The notes: generated by a model not told the origin, from the sequence alone. DNA of 64,000 nucleotides from Dyadobacter sp. 676 (GCF_040448675.1 NZ_CP159289.1:7175001-7239000), one strand, 5' to 3'; positions 27,423 to 36,280 are shown, counted from the stretch's first letter. Made by a program: numbers and translations.

Positions 27423-28700
27423 ATGAAAATCTTAACTCGATCCAGGATAATGCTGCTTACAGCACTTACGGCTCTGTTCACGAGTCGTTCACTTTCCTAC
27501 GGCCAGCAAACGCGGGGCGTCGATTGGATACACGGTCTCGGTGGGGATGTGAACTCGTTGCGCAGAGTGGACAGCTTATATAATGCATTGCGACGAGTAG
27601 TTACCCCAATCCGTCAGGGATACAATACGAGTAACGGGATTACTAACATGGCAACTGCAGTTCAAGGAAGCACAGGAGGAGCTAACAGACTTGGCATAGG
27701 CCATAGTCTCGGAGGAACCGCCGCGAGACAAGTCAGTTTCTGGAACAATTCGCACTGGAGAGGTATAGTAACCATGGGATCGCCTTTGCGAGGTGCAAAA
27801 ATATCTGCATCGGCTTCGGATGGAACAAACACTGCATTCATCAACAATGGTATCGACCGGATGATGGCCGGACCGGGAGTTGGAGCAGGAACAGCACCTC
27901 CAATCTTTCCGAACCTAGGAATACTAATCCACCAAGTGAGTATTCTCGGCCAGCTTTTTTCCGGCACGCTTGCTTCCAAAGCGAATAGTACGTTGATGAA
28001 TAGCTTCGGCCTCGTCGGACAAACCGCGGTGGATTTGCACCCCAATAGTAACTATCAATCCGGCGTGCAATTCCAGGGTGCTACCGTACCTAAAATACTA
28101 ATTTGGGGAAATGAAGTTTATCCGCTTTTATGGCGAACCGTCGGAACATACTCATCCGATAATGGAACCGATGATCAGGGAGTAAGTATTGCATCTACTG
28201 CCGCTGACATTTATAATACAATCGCCAATGGTGAGGAAGCATTGAGTTGGGCAAACCTGCCTATGCATGGGTTCCATCAATGGCGCAAAGGCAAATGGGA
28301 AGAAGGTAAGAATTGGGTTAATAATGACTCAAACGCTGGATGGGAGGAAGTGATTGGTTCGAATTACACAGAATTGGTTTCGTGGTATGAAACTGTTGTA
28401 ACATGCGATGCAAACCAATGGCAAGCATGCTATGCTTCAAGTCCTCCACCAGGCTATTGTGATGACTACTGTACAGATCAGGTATATCATTCTTACACCG
28501 TGTACCATGACTATCCGAGTGACGGAGTAGTAACCCAACGATCAGCGACGAACGATGGAGGTAGCTGGCAAGGGATCCACCTAGAAGCTCCGAACACCAA
28601 TCACGGAGAATTTAAGCGACCGGATAGGGTAAGACCGACGTTGGATTGGGTTTTCAATAACGGTGACCAAAGTGGGCACTTCCAAATTGACCTCAGATAA
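27423..28700 (+). CDS. Secreted alpha/beta hydrolase (lipase-like)
   Basis: 425 residues with a signal peptide (MLLTALTALFTSRSLSYG). VDWIHGLGGD looks like the oxyanion-hole strand of an alpha/beta hydrolase and GIGHSLGGTAAR is the nucleophile elbow with catalytic Ser; MGSPLRGA follows as in PGAP1/DUF676-type lipases. A likely catalytic His is in NLPMHGFHQW or in the final third. The last ~100 residues contain Cys pairs (CDANQWQACYA, YCDDYC), which suggests disulfides outside the cytoplasm. It abuts the next gene without a gap. Confidence 0.75.
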   Translation: MKILTRSRIMLLTALTALFTSRSLSYGQQTRGVDWIHGLGGDVNSLRRVDSLYNALRRVVTPIRQGYNTSNGITNMATAVQGSTGGANRLGIGHSLGGTAARQVSFWNNSHWRGIVTMGSPLRGAKISASASDGTNTAFINNGIDRMMAGPGVGAGTAPPIFPNLGILIHQVSILGQLFSGTLASKANSTLMNSFGLVGQTAVDLHPNSNYQSGVQFQGATVPKILIWGNEVYPLLWRTVGTYSSDNGTDDQGVSIASTAADIYNTIANGEEALSWANLPMHGFHQWRKGKWEEGKNWVNNDSNAGWEEVIGSNYTELVSWYETVVTCDANQWQACYASSPPPGYCDDYCTDQVYHSYTVYHDYPSDGVVTQRSATNDGGSWQGIHLEAPNTNHGEFKRPDRVRPTLDWVFNNGDQSGHFQIDLR

Positions 28701-30002
28701 ATGCGTAAGCTACTATTTATATTGTTCTTCTCCTGGTTGCAGAGCTGCAATCAGGAGAAGATTGGTACCCAGGTCGACAAGGATGGCGTGGTTACTAAAA
28801 TGCCCTTTTTATGGAAATCTCGTATCTCGGACGGCGCCCGCTTATCAGCAATATCAAGAGGATATTTAGTTGACGGGAAAGGGCTTCTTTGCGTGGCGAT
28901 GAAAAATTCTACGCCGCCGGAAGGCTATGGTGACAATTTTCTGCAACTTAAAGACATACAAACAGGAAGAAATATTTGGGAATGGGACGACCTGTTCGAT
29001 AAAAGGATCGCCAACACCATTCGTCAGAGCATTGATGTTCAGAAAGGCAGGATGCTTTTACATGATGGGCGATCCCGGTATTTTGTTGACACGGATGCAG
29101 GCAAGACCATATGGAAGGGGAAGAGCGAGCTACCTGGTATTGGCCCACACGCTTCCTTTCTTGACGACCGTTATTTTATCAAAGCGTCCGACCCAGAAAT
29201 AATGGCCCTCGATATTGCCAAAGACGCTATTTATGAGGGTAATTATCAGAATGGCGACCTGCGACAAATCGCAATGCCGAAGTATAGCGATGAGTATTTT
29301 AAGAAAGTTGATGGTCGCGTGGATATGGGCGGTGCGATTGTAAACTTTCATGCATTCAAAAAGGACGGGAAAAGCTACTTGATCATACCCTACGCAGAGC
29401 CGGGTCCGGCAGTGAAATACTCTAGCGTACGTGCACTGTTCGGTATGTACAATTTGGATACAAAGAAATGGATATATGACCGAATTCCTCTGGGTATTAG
29501 CGAAGACGGCACAACTGCGAGTGTCGTGCCTGTTATCGATGGGGACTTTGTTTACATGACTTCACGCGCCGCTGTAGATTGTTATGAGATTATGACAGGC
29601 AAAAGGATTTGGCAAACTCGGCTTACGGAAACCAGCACAACAGCCCTGGATATGATTGTTGACGGCTCTAATCTACTCGTTAACTCGGGCGATGCCAAAT
29701 TGTACTGTCTGGATAAAACGACGGGGGCACAACGCTGGTCGCTACCATCAAGCGCATTTGCAAGCGATCTCTACTGCCAAGATGGCACGGTGTATTGGAT
29801 CGCTACTAATGCGCTGCGGGCTGCTGATATACAGTCGGGGAAAATGTTGTGGAACATGGAATCGCCGGACAAACATGAAGAGGGACGTTCCGACTCCTGG
29901 TTTTGGGGATTTGTTACCGGATTACCCGCATATAGCGGAAACAAAGGTAAAATATACGTGAGTACGAATTTAAATATCTATGCCTTTGATGCTGTAAAAT
30001 AG
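28701..30002 (+). CDS. PQQ-type beta-propeller lipoprotein
   Basis: 433 residues with lipobox WLQSC (Cys 16). Repeats such as DTDAGKTIWKG, YEIMTGKRIWQT, LDKTTGAQRWSL and DIQSGKMLWNME are the blades of a PQQ-like propeller, as in BamB and similar scaffold or dehydrogenase-like proteins. No catalytic PQQ residues are evident, so it probably acts as a binding or scaffold protein for the hydrolase or its substrate in the envelope. The start codon follows the hydrolase stop directly, so the two are coupled. Confidence 0.8.
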   Translation: MRKLLFILFFSWLQSCNQEKIGTQVDKDGVVTKMPFLWKSRISDGARLSAISRGYLVDGKGLLCVAMKNSTPPEGYGDNFLQLKDIQTGRNIWEWDDLFDKRIANTIRQSIDVQKGRMLLHDGRSRYFVDTDAGKTIWKGKSELPGIGPHASFLDDRYFIKASDPEIMALDIAKDAIYEGNYQNGDLRQIAMPKYSDEYFKKVDGRVDMGGAIVNFHAFKKDGKSYLIIPYAEPGPAVKYSSVRALFGMYNLDTKKWIYDRIPLGISEDGTTASVVPVIDGDFVYMTSRAAVDCYEIMTGKRIWQTRLTETSTTALDMIVDGSNLLVNSGDAKLYCLDKTTGAQRWSLPSSAFASDLYCQDGTVYWIATNALRAADIQSGKMLWNMESPDKHEEGRSDSWFWGFVTGLPAYSGNKGKIYVSTNLNIYAFDAVK

Positions 30003-30310
30003 AATCCCACCCGACTGGAGAATATTTTGAGGGACTATGCAATAGTCACTACTTGATCTGACAGATAGGGGTTAAAATTAACAACCCGTCACCTTTTCAG
30101 GCGCATTTGGTGTACCACACCCACGCCCAAGCAGGTCTCTCCCAATTTTTTAGCTGCTCACCATTTACATTTTGCCATTGTATTCTTTGATAATGGCAGA
30201 AAAACCTGGCTGCTTCTCCGGCCATCGATCCCTTCTACAAAAAATAAACCCTAACGTGGCCTTCGTTCGGGGGACACTGGCATCCAAAACCGGTTGGGCG
30301 TTGTTGAATT
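30003..30310. other. Intergenic region after the secreted operon
   Basis: About 308 bp between convergent genes. I see no coding frame, repeat or RNA gene in it; no strong terminator is evident. Confidence 0.4.
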
Positions 30311-30631
30311 TCATTTGGATGCCGCAATTTTGAATTTCTCGAACATCTTATCGATATCAGTTCTATCATAATAAATCACACCCCCGATCCGCATAAAGGC
30401 AAGCTGACGACTTGCGCGCATCGCATGCAGCTTGCCCGGTGATACATCAAGTAACTTCCTTACTTCCCGAGATTTGAGCCATTGTTTGGAATGCTGAGTG
30501 CCTCCACCTGCCAGCAGCCGTCTCATTTCAGAGAGCATTTGCTCTTTAAACTTTTCAAGATCCGCCAAAGTGACTAGTTGATGCATGAACAACTCCGAAC
30601 TCTCCTCAGATTGCTTGCCCTTCTTTTCCAT
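30311..30631 (-). CDS. Helix-turn-helix protein of the excisionase/MerR-like type
   Basis: 106 residues. The C-terminal half, WLKSREVRKLLDVSPGKLHAMRASRQLAFMRIGGVIYYDRTDID, is a winged HTH of the kind found in excisionases and transfer regulators of Bacteroidetes elements. The N-terminal half is helical and charged. It lies behind a leader with a 14-bp-arm hairpin. Its role may be excision or regulation of transfer. Confidence 0.75.
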   Translation of the reverse strand: MEKKGKQSEESSELFMHQLVTLADLEKFKEQMLSEMRRLLAGGGTQHSKQWLKSREVRKLLDVSPGKLHAMRASRQLAFMRIGGVIYYDRTDIDKMFEKFKIAASK

Positions 30632-30653
30632 TGCACATTATTTTATGTTAACA

Positions 30654-30694
30654 ATCAAAAACATCGATTGACACGTGCAGTCGATGTTTTTGAT
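30654..30694 (-). promoter_or_regulatory. 14-bp hairpin in the leader of the HTH gene
   Basis: ATCAAAAACATCGA (30654-30667) and its perfect complement at 30681-30694, with a 13-nt loop. It is 23 bp before the start codon, so it may be an operator, an attenuator or a structure in the leader RNA. Confidence 0.5.
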
Positions 30695-30756
30695 CGGAAA
30701 ATAATAGTCAGGACTTGATACTTGCTTCCTATTTTTCCAGGTGGAACAAAAAGAAT

Positions 30757-30793
30757 AAGTGCCGTTCGATGCGGGCCGCATCGAACGGCACTT
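30757..30793 (-). terminator. 37-nt perfect palindrome behind ardA
   Basis: Arms of 18 bp (30757-30774 and 30776-30793) around a single G. It follows the ardA stop by 4 bp; a T-rich stretch follows on the minus strand, so it is most simply a very strong terminator. The near absence of a loop is unusual for that purpose. Confidence 0.6.
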
Positions 30794-30797
30794 GCCT

Positions 30798-31355
30798 TCA
30801 ATAATCTGTGAAGATATGACCTTCGTGATCGCTGTATCCTTCTAAAAACAAGTCTTTAGCGAAGGCTTCGTAGTCGAAGTACCTTTCAAGAGACTGTGGC
30901 ACACCTGACAACAAACCTGTGTCTTCGATATATTGATAGGCATATTCAACTGTAGCGTCTTTCCCAGAGCCTCCAAAGAATCCTTGGTAGCTTTCCCGGA
31001 AACTTTCGATTTGGTCTTCCAGCTCGCAGCCATTAGATGGCCAATAATTGATCTGCTTACAGTAAATCTCGAACGCTTCGGCAGTCTCTTTGTCCATTTC
31101 GCTGGTTGCCTCAAAGTAAGCGAACGCCTCTTTATGAAGACTGCATTCTGATATCAAAAAATCCGGGATATTTTCCCAGTCCTGGAACATCAACTCCGGA
31201 TCGAATTCGTTTCGATGAAACTCGTGGCAGTCTTGCAGGAATTTTTTGACGTCTGCGTAGTCTGTCAGGTCAAACCATTTCCCGAACAGCGACCCATTGT
31301 TGTACTGGCCATAGGTTCCCACATAGATTTTTGGAGCATTTTCGAGACTTTTCAT
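30798..31355 (-). CDS. ardA: Antirestriction protein ArdA
   Basis: 185 residues, very acidic, matching the ArdA family: IYVGTYGQYNNGSLFGKWFDLTDY at the start, LMFQDWENIP, and further Asp/Glu-rich segments up to EGYSDHEGHIFTDY. ArdA mimics DNA and blocks type I restriction enzymes, which protects elements just after conjugative entry. Its presence supports the view that this island moves by conjugation. A large structured DNA element lies just upstream. Confidence 0.9.
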   Translation of the reverse strand: MKSLENAPKIYVGTYGQYNNGSLFGKWFDLTDYADVKKFLQDCHEFHRNEFDPELMFQDWENIPDFLISECSLHKEAFAYFEATSEMDKETAEAFEIYCKQINYWPSNGCELEDQIESFRESYQGFFGGSGKDATVEYAYQYIEDTGLLSGVPQSLERYFDYEAFAKDLFLEGYSDHEGHIFTDY

Positions 31356-31426
31356 GATTGAAAGACATTTTAGGTTGCTTTGGCCCCAGCGTTGTGCTCA
31401 GGGCAATCGCTGCCTTCCACTCAAAG

Positions 31427-31549
31427 AAAAAATGACGGGGCTTGTCCCCCTGGTTGCAAGCCCATACGGCGGTTTAAGGTGCGGCTGGGAGTTGTGCGAC
31501 CAGCTAAAAAGCCGGATGACGGAGTAAAGGCTTGCAACCGTCATTTTTT
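31427..31549. promoter_or_regulatory. Large imperfect hairpin upstream of ardA
   Basis: A 21-nt right arm (31529-31549) pairs with two left segments, AAAAAATGAC (31427-31436) and GGTTGCAAGCC (31452-31462). Between the two left segments a side hairpin GGGG-CTTGT-CCCC protrudes, and inside the main loop GCTGG/CCAGC can pair (near 31483-31503). It begins about 70 bp before the ardA start. In F-type plasmids such folded single-stranded DNA upstream of early genes acts as a promoter during transfer; that role is inferred here. A structured RNA is the alternative. Confidence 0.5.
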
Positions 31550-31624
31550 GCTTTGTAACTTTCGTTTGCACTGATCACATCGTTAACTTCGGTTCCCATT
31601 CAAGTATCATTTCCTCCGCGGTTT

Positions 31625-32734
31625 ATGAAAAGTCCATTACTGCTTGTTGCATTTTCCCTATTCGCTCGATTAGCTTATGCTCAGACATCAAAAGTTGACT
31701 CGATGGTTATCGGGAAGTTGAAAGAGCTGCACGTTCCAGGCCTTGCCGCAGCGAAGGTTGAAAATGGCCAAGTTTCCTGGACGCGCTATTACGGCTTCCA
31801 GGACATGGAGCAGAAAATACCCGTGACAGATTCAACGGTCTTTCACATAGCCTCTATTTCTAAGACAATAACGGCTGCGGCCATTATGCAACTCGAAGCA
31901 AAGGGATACTTCAAACTGGATGATGACATAAACCGCTCCCTCCCATTCCGAGTTGTGAATCCATTGTTTCCAGCTGCTCCGATCATGTTCAGACAACTGT
32001 TGCGGCACCGCTCGTCGATAACAGATAACACGGATTATCTGCTCCCATTTTGGGAGAATGAATATCAGGGTGCCGATATCCCATTGGAAACGTTTCTTAC
32101 AGACTATCTATCTGTCGGGGGCAAACATTATCACGCGAATAAGAATTTTGCCGTCGCTGAACCCGGTAGCAGGTTCGAATATTCCAATATTGGCTTTGCG
32201 TTGCTAGGTTATCTTGTCGAGCGAATTGCGAAAATGCCATTCGACCAGTATTGCAGAACGCATCTGTTCGCTCCGCTGGAAATGAATCATACCAGTTGGC
32301 TTTTAGAATCGCCCGAATCACATCGGCTGGCGGTGCCTTATCTGTATTCAGACTCACTAGGCCGGTATCAAAAACTGCCCCAAGGCAAATATCCTGATTA
32401 CCCCGCGGGCCAGCTGCGCTGCACAATAAACGATCTGGCGAAGTTCCTTGCCTGCTGGTCAAACGATGGCGTATATGCTGGCAAGCATGTTATTGAAGCC
32501 AGGTCAGTACAACTTCTCACGCCAAAAGACGTGAGCCTGGGATTTCACACCTGGTTTATGTATTTGCTCAACACCGAGACACCCACATACAGCCATAGCG
32601 GGCATGGCCCCGGTATATCCACTTACATGCTTTATGACCCGTTCTCAAAAAAAGGGTTGATTGTTTTGATGAACGGAGAGCTTTCCGATTATTTCGAGTG
32701 GAGAAAATTAATTGATTTGCTCTGGAAGTCGTAA
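31625..32734 (+). CDS. Secreted serine hydrolase of the beta-lactamase/PBP family
   Basis: 369 residues with a signal peptide (SPLLLVAFSLFARLAYA). Motif SxxK is SISK in HIASISKTITAAAIMQLE, the YxN motif is YSN in FEYSNIGFALLGYL, and HSGHGPG stands for the third motif. Such proteins are esterases, peptidases or beta-lactamases; the family alone does not tell the substrate. It is 40 bp from the next gene on the same strand. Confidence 0.88.
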   Translation: MKSPLLLVAFSLFARLAYAQTSKVDSMVIGKLKELHVPGLAAAKVENGQVSWTRYYGFQDMEQKIPVTDSTVFHIASISKTITAAAIMQLEAKGYFKLDDDINRSLPFRVVNPLFPAAPIMFRQLLRHRSSITDNTDYLLPFWENEYQGADIPLETFLTDYLSVGGKHYHANKNFAVAEPGSRFEYSNIGFALLGYLVERIAKMPFDQYCRTHLFAPLEMNHTSWLLESPESHRLAVPYLYSDSLGRYQKLPQGKYPDYPAGQLRCTINDLAKFLACWSNDGVYAGKHVIEARSVQLLTPKDVSLGFHTWFMYLLNTETPTYSHSGHGPGISTYMLYDPFSKKGLIVLMNGELSDYFEWRKLIDLLWKS

Positions 32735-32773
32735 ACAGCCCCGACAAGTAACGTTACTTAAATCCAATTTTCG

Positions 32774-33331
32774 ATGTTCAATAGAAAAGCGCTTCTGGTA
32801 ATTGATATGCAAAAAGGCTCATTTACAGAAGCCACGCCTCGTCACAACACCGAAGGAGTCGTGCAGATAATCAATTTGCTTGCAGCGGTCTTTCGCGAGC
32901 AATCTTGGCCCGTGTTGTTTATTCAGCATGATGGTAGCACAATGAACGAGTTCGTGCCCTTTACTACTGAGTGGGAATTGCTGGACGAGCTGAAAATTGA
33001 TAACGATGATATCCGCATTGACAAATATGCCAATGACGTATTCTATCGCTCCGAACTCAAAAAGAGACTGGACCTGCTAGCTGTTAACGAATTAGTTATC
33101 ACAGGCTGCGCCACAGATTTCTGTGTAGAATCCACGGTTCAGTCAGCGGTTTCCAAGGATTATAACGTAACCGTCATCGAAGATGGTCACACTACCGGCG
33201 ACAGACCGGGTCTGAGAGCCCATCAGGTGATTGACCACTACAATTGGGTATGGAAGAACATGATTCCAACAAAGGGAAAAATTGAAGTTTTACCCCATCA
33301 CTTATTTCTTCAACAGATTCTCAACGATTGA
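32774..33331 (+). CDS. Isochorismatase-family cysteine hydrolase
   Basis: 185 residues. ALLVIDMQKG holds the catalytic Asp, and ELVITGCATDFCVESTVQSAVSKDYNV holds the nucleophile Cys of the family; the catalytic Lys would be in DIRIDKYAND. Family members hydrolyse amide or vinyl-ether bonds (for example nicotinamidase-like). No substrate is evident. It is likely co-transcribed with the serine hydrolase. Confidence 0.88.
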   Translation: MFNRKALLVIDMQKGSFTEATPRHNTEGVVQIINLLAAVFREQSWPVLFIQHDGSTMNEFVPFTTEWELLDELKIDNDDIRIDKYANDVFYRSELKKRLDLLAVNELVITGCATDFCVESTVQSAVSKDYNVTVIEDGHTTGDRPGLRAHQVIDHYNWVWKNMIPTKGKIEVLPHHLFLQQILND

Positions 33332-33348
33332 TCCTGTTTTCCTTCAAA

Positions 33349-34110
33349 TCAGTTCGGCATCGAAGAAATACTGGCGAATTCAGACCAACAGAGCCCCTCG
33401 GGCAATGGTTTTCTGCCAAATTCTATGTGTATCACACGACGGCGATGGTTAGAAGTTGTGCGGCTCGAAGCATGAAGCAATAGCGGCTTCATTAACATGA
33501 TTCCGCCACTCGGGACATTGCAGATAACCTCACGCTCGGCAGACCAGTCGATGTCCTCGGCGCGGTACACTCCTTTGGCATGGGATCCTGGCACCACCCG
33601 GAGGGCCCCGTTTGTTTGATCGGTATCATCCAGGTGAATCCGGATCGTAAAATTATCTTCCAAGATCTCCAATGGCGGCTGAACGGCAAATTGCCCTTGC
33701 TTTACAGTCCATGGCCCAAAGCCGGGATAATCACCTTTTTTGTCGACCGAGATGGTAAGGTCCTGGTGATAAGGCACAAACCAGTTCGACTTTTCTGGCT
33801 TATCGAAATAGATAGATTTAATGATAAAGTAATCGTTTCCGAAAAGCCTGTCAATCAAATGGTCCAGCCGCTGATTCATAACCTGCAATTGAATCTGCGG
33901 AATTTCTTTTACGAACTGCCTGATTGCGAATAAATCGCCATTCTGACGAAATGTATCGTTACTGGCATCGGCATTAGAAATAGTTTCCAGCAACATTTTA
34001 ACTTCCTCACCAGTAAAAACCTCATTGAGTACAAAAAAGCCATCGCTGGCGAATTGGCTTTGGACGTCGTCATAATTGATCACAGGTACTTCCGGACAGG
34101 TTTGCAGCAA
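33349..34110 (-). CDS. Phytanoyl-CoA dioxygenase (PhyH) family protein
   Basis: 253 residues from a TTG. This is the fold of Fe(II)/2-oxoglutarate hydroxylases: FASDGFFVLNEVFTGEEV at the N-terminus, facial triad residues in VPYHQDLTI (HxD) and LLLHASSRTTSNHRRRVIHIEF (distal His and the 2OG-binding Arg). The substrate is unknown. No in-frame ATG lies near the N-terminus and a stop lies 24 bp upstream, so the TTG start is by necessity. Confidence 0.82.
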   Translation of the reverse strand: MLQTCPEVPVINYDDVQSQFASDGFFVLNEVFTGEEVKMLLETISNADASNDTFRQNGDLFAIRQFVKEIPQIQLQVMNQRLDHLIDRLFGNDYFIIKSIYFDKPEKSNWFVPYHQDLTISVDKKGDYPGFGPWTVKQGQFAVQPPLEILEDNFTIRIHLDDTDQTNGALRVVPGSHAKGVYRAEDIDWSAEREVICNVPSGGIMLMKPLLLHASSRTTSNHRRRVIHIEFGRKPLPEGLCWSEFASISSMPN

Positions 34111-34142
34111 AGTAAGCGAAATATGCCTTCACGGAGAATAGG

Positions 34143-34346
34143 TTACAAGCACTTTCCGTTGGTATAGGAGACGATTCCGTGGCTTTCCGCTTCACAACTA
34201 TTCCCATATGTTATTCCGTTAGACCCGCAAACCGGCCTGTAAATATCCGGGCAGTTAAGTGGCTCCGGTGCATCTTCCTTACAGGCTAGACATGCCATTG
34301 TCAACGCAATCTTTAAAACGCTCTTGCTGACCGGGTAGTTTGTCAT
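34143..34346 (-). CDS. Kazal-type protease inhibitor domain lipoprotein 1
   Basis: 67 residues. A likely lipoprotein signal (ALTMACLAC) is followed by one Kazal-like domain: CPDIYRPVCGSNGITYGNSC with the spacing C-x(n)-C-x(7)-TYGNxC and the last Cys in YTNGKC. Kazal domains inhibit serine proteases. A similar gene lies 54 bp upstream. Confidence 0.78.
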   Translation of the reverse strand: MTNYPVSKSVLKIALTMACLACKEDAPEPLNCPDIYRPVCGSNGITYGNSCEAESHGIVSYTNGKCL

Positions 34347-34399
34347 AGGGATGTCAATTGAGACCTTAAATGCGAGGGATCACATTCAAGCATGTTTGA

Positions 34400-34648
34400 C
34401 TATTTGGATTTTGAACACTCACCGCTTTGGTAGGAAGTAATGCCATGGGCGAGCGCTTCACATTCGTTGCCATATGTTTTGCCGTTACAGCCGCAGACAG
34501 GATGGTAAATATGATAACATCCGGAGTCATTTCGCGGCTGTTCTTGACAGCTGGGATCAGGATCTTTGTCTCCGTGGCAACTTGAAACCGCTGCTGCCAG
34601 GAGTACCGGCAGCAGAAATGGAGCGCGTAGAAATTTTCGAACTCTCAT
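34400..34648 (-). CDS. Kazal-type protease inhibitor domain lipoprotein 2
   Basis: 82 residues with lipobox VSSC and one Kazal-like domain (CYHIYHPVCGCNGKTYGNEC, SYQSGEC). It is clearly related to its neighbour (shared HG-I-SY-x-GxC ending), so the two probably come from a duplication. It is exported and anchored, and could protect the cell surface from foreign or own serine proteases. Confidence 0.8.
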   Translation of the reverse strand: MRVRKFLRAPFLLPVLLAAAVSSCHGDKDPDPSCQEQPRNDSGCYHIYHPVCGCNGKTYGNECEALAHGITSYQSGECSKSK

Positions 34649-34660
34649 GGTCTGGTGATT

Positions 34661-34957
34661 TTATCTGGGACGGATCGACGATATAATGATCCAATTCCCT
34701 TGTTTTTTCGCTCCGTCGCTCTCATCTTTTTCAAATCGTATCCACACGTCCTGATTCCCTCCCTTATACGGCTCGGGAACATTCGCCCGATACATTATTG
34801 AATCGATGGTCACAAGCCATCCACCGCACCAACCGCAAAACAAGGGATCTGCCCTATCAATGTAGGCGGCCTTCTCCTTCGGCTGAATGTTATGACACCC
34901 AGACAAACCGAGAACCAAAACGAAATAACGGAATTTTTTAAAGGTAAGGTTCTTCAT
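34661..34957 (-). CDS. Small lipoprotein of unknown function
   Basis: 98 residues with lipobox VLGLSGC (Cys 21). It contains CGWCGG and a beta-rich remainder (WIRFEKDESDG, NWIIISSIRP). I do not recognise a family. It is 12 bp from the Kazal gene, so probably in the same operon. Confidence 0.6.
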   Translation of the reverse strand: MKNLTFKKFRYFVLVLGLSGCHNIQPKEKAAYIDRADPLFCGWCGGWLVTIDSIMYRANVPEPYKGGNQDVWIRFEKDESDGAKKQGNWIIISSIRPR

Positions 34958-35056
34958 ATGCTCCCCGCGTTATTTTCGAAAAAGACACCATCGCAAGTGC
35001 TAACGTTGGAAGTGCCTGTTTACAAATGCGACGGCAAGCGCACTGCTTCGTTAATT

Positions 35057-35530
35057 TCAATGAGCTGGTGCAAGTTTCTTTCTCAGTGTTGTGAAATGAG
35101 CATCAGGAATTTCACCGTTTTCATGCGCTTTTTTTATTAATGGGAAGTACCGGTCCTGATACGGCCTCTTCGCATGCCAAACGACTAACCATGCGGCATT
35201 GACTCCTTGGCTTCCAACCACGCTTAATTTGGGCCATCCCATATGCGCTATAATCTTTGTCAAAATCGCCTGGTTGGCTTTGTCATTTGCTATCAACTTA
35301 GAAACGTACCCCAAGTACCGTTGATCTGTGCCAGGTACACTCATTAATCTGTCCCGGTAGAGCTGGTCCACCATCTCCATTTTTGAAAGTAGGTGGCGGA
35401 TTTGCGCAACGCTATACTCACTTACCTTTACAGAAGTGTCAATATCGGCCCTCGTTCCTTCGTGGCTGAAAAACCAACCGACTAGATCTTTTTTTGCCAT
35501 TACTACCTGCGCCGGATTGAGCAAATGCAT
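35057..35530 (-). CDS. DUF6624-like protein
   Basis: About 157 residues from the ATG at 35530 (an earlier TTG adds four). GWPKLSVVGSQGVNAAWLVVWHAKRPYQDRYFPLIKKAHENGEI fits the DUF6624 pattern, where a His and long helices are conserved; the function is unknown. Such genes are frequent in Bacteroidetes accessory DNA. Confidence 0.6.
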   Translation of the reverse strand: MHLLNPAQVVMAKKDLVGWFFSHEGTRADIDTSVKVSEYSVAQIRHLLSKMEMVDQLYRDRLMSVPGTDQRYLGYVSKLIANDKANQAILTKIIAHMGWPKLSVVGSQGVNAAWLVVWHAKRPYQDRYFPLIKKAHENGEIPDAHFTTLRKKLAPAH

Positions 35531-35632
35531 CGAGAGCGACAAACATTTGTCCCAAGCAAAATATGCAAGAAATCAATTTCATTACTGACTTAGGTTTATG
35601 TTGACGGGTACATCCAATTTATGCGATACAAT

Positions 35633-36280
35633 TTAGGGATTCACATCGAATGCCACTTCTTGGCTTTCACCCTTGTCGCCTACCTCGTACTCGGCTTTCA
35701 AAATTAGGGAAAAAGCTTCTGCGAGTGCCTCTAATAGCTCATATTGGTGTACCTCATTGCATTCTCCCGTCGCCTCGCAGATGCTCATCTTGCTTAAACC
35801 ATATTCGACCCAGTCTTCCAAAATCTGGTTCCAATCATCCTGGCTGTATGTCTCAAAGAATCTTTTAATGAAAAACACAGGCCTTTCCGACTCAGCGAGC
35901 GTCAGTCTCCTTATTGTTCCATTGTACTTTGCTGTTAGCAATTTGATCTCCCGCATGTATTGAAAATCGCTAGCAATCTGTTCTTCGCTAAAAGCAGGAA
36001 AGCTGTTTCGCTGCTTTTTATCGTCATGCCTGCCGGTGGTATCCAGGATCAGCCTTCCAGTATCTATCATTTTAGTCAGCTGCTTCCATAGGGAAATAAC
36101 CGTTGATGGCTCTCCACGAAAAAGGAATGGCTTTTCACCTGTCACAGCTTTCAACCAGTGCCATAAATCTACGCGTAGATATTCTAGATCTCCGGGCTGA
36201 AAGAATACCAATATCTCTTGAAGTGCTTGTGCTACTTCGGCGTTATAGCTTTGTGATGGATTGATACCTAAATTCTCCAT
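35633..36280 (-). CDS. Hypothetical helical protein
   Basis: 215 residues without a signal peptide or membrane segment, with several amphipathic helices (EVAQALQEILVFFQPGDLEYLRVDLWHWLKAV). It resembles small accessory-element proteins in which the C-terminal part binds DNA, but no domain can be named with confidence. It is divergent from the XRE-type regulator gene. Confidence 0.6.
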   Translation of the reverse strand: MENLGINPSQSYNAEVAQALQEILVFFQPGDLEYLRVDLWHWLKAVTGEKPFLFRGEPSTVISLWKQLTKMIDTGRLILDTTGRHDDKKQRNSFPAFSEEQIASDFQYMREIKLLTAKYNGTIRRLTLAESERPVFFIKRFFETYSQDDWNQILEDWVEYGLSKMSICEATGECNEVHQYELLEALAEAFSLILKAEYEVGDKGESQEVAFDVNP

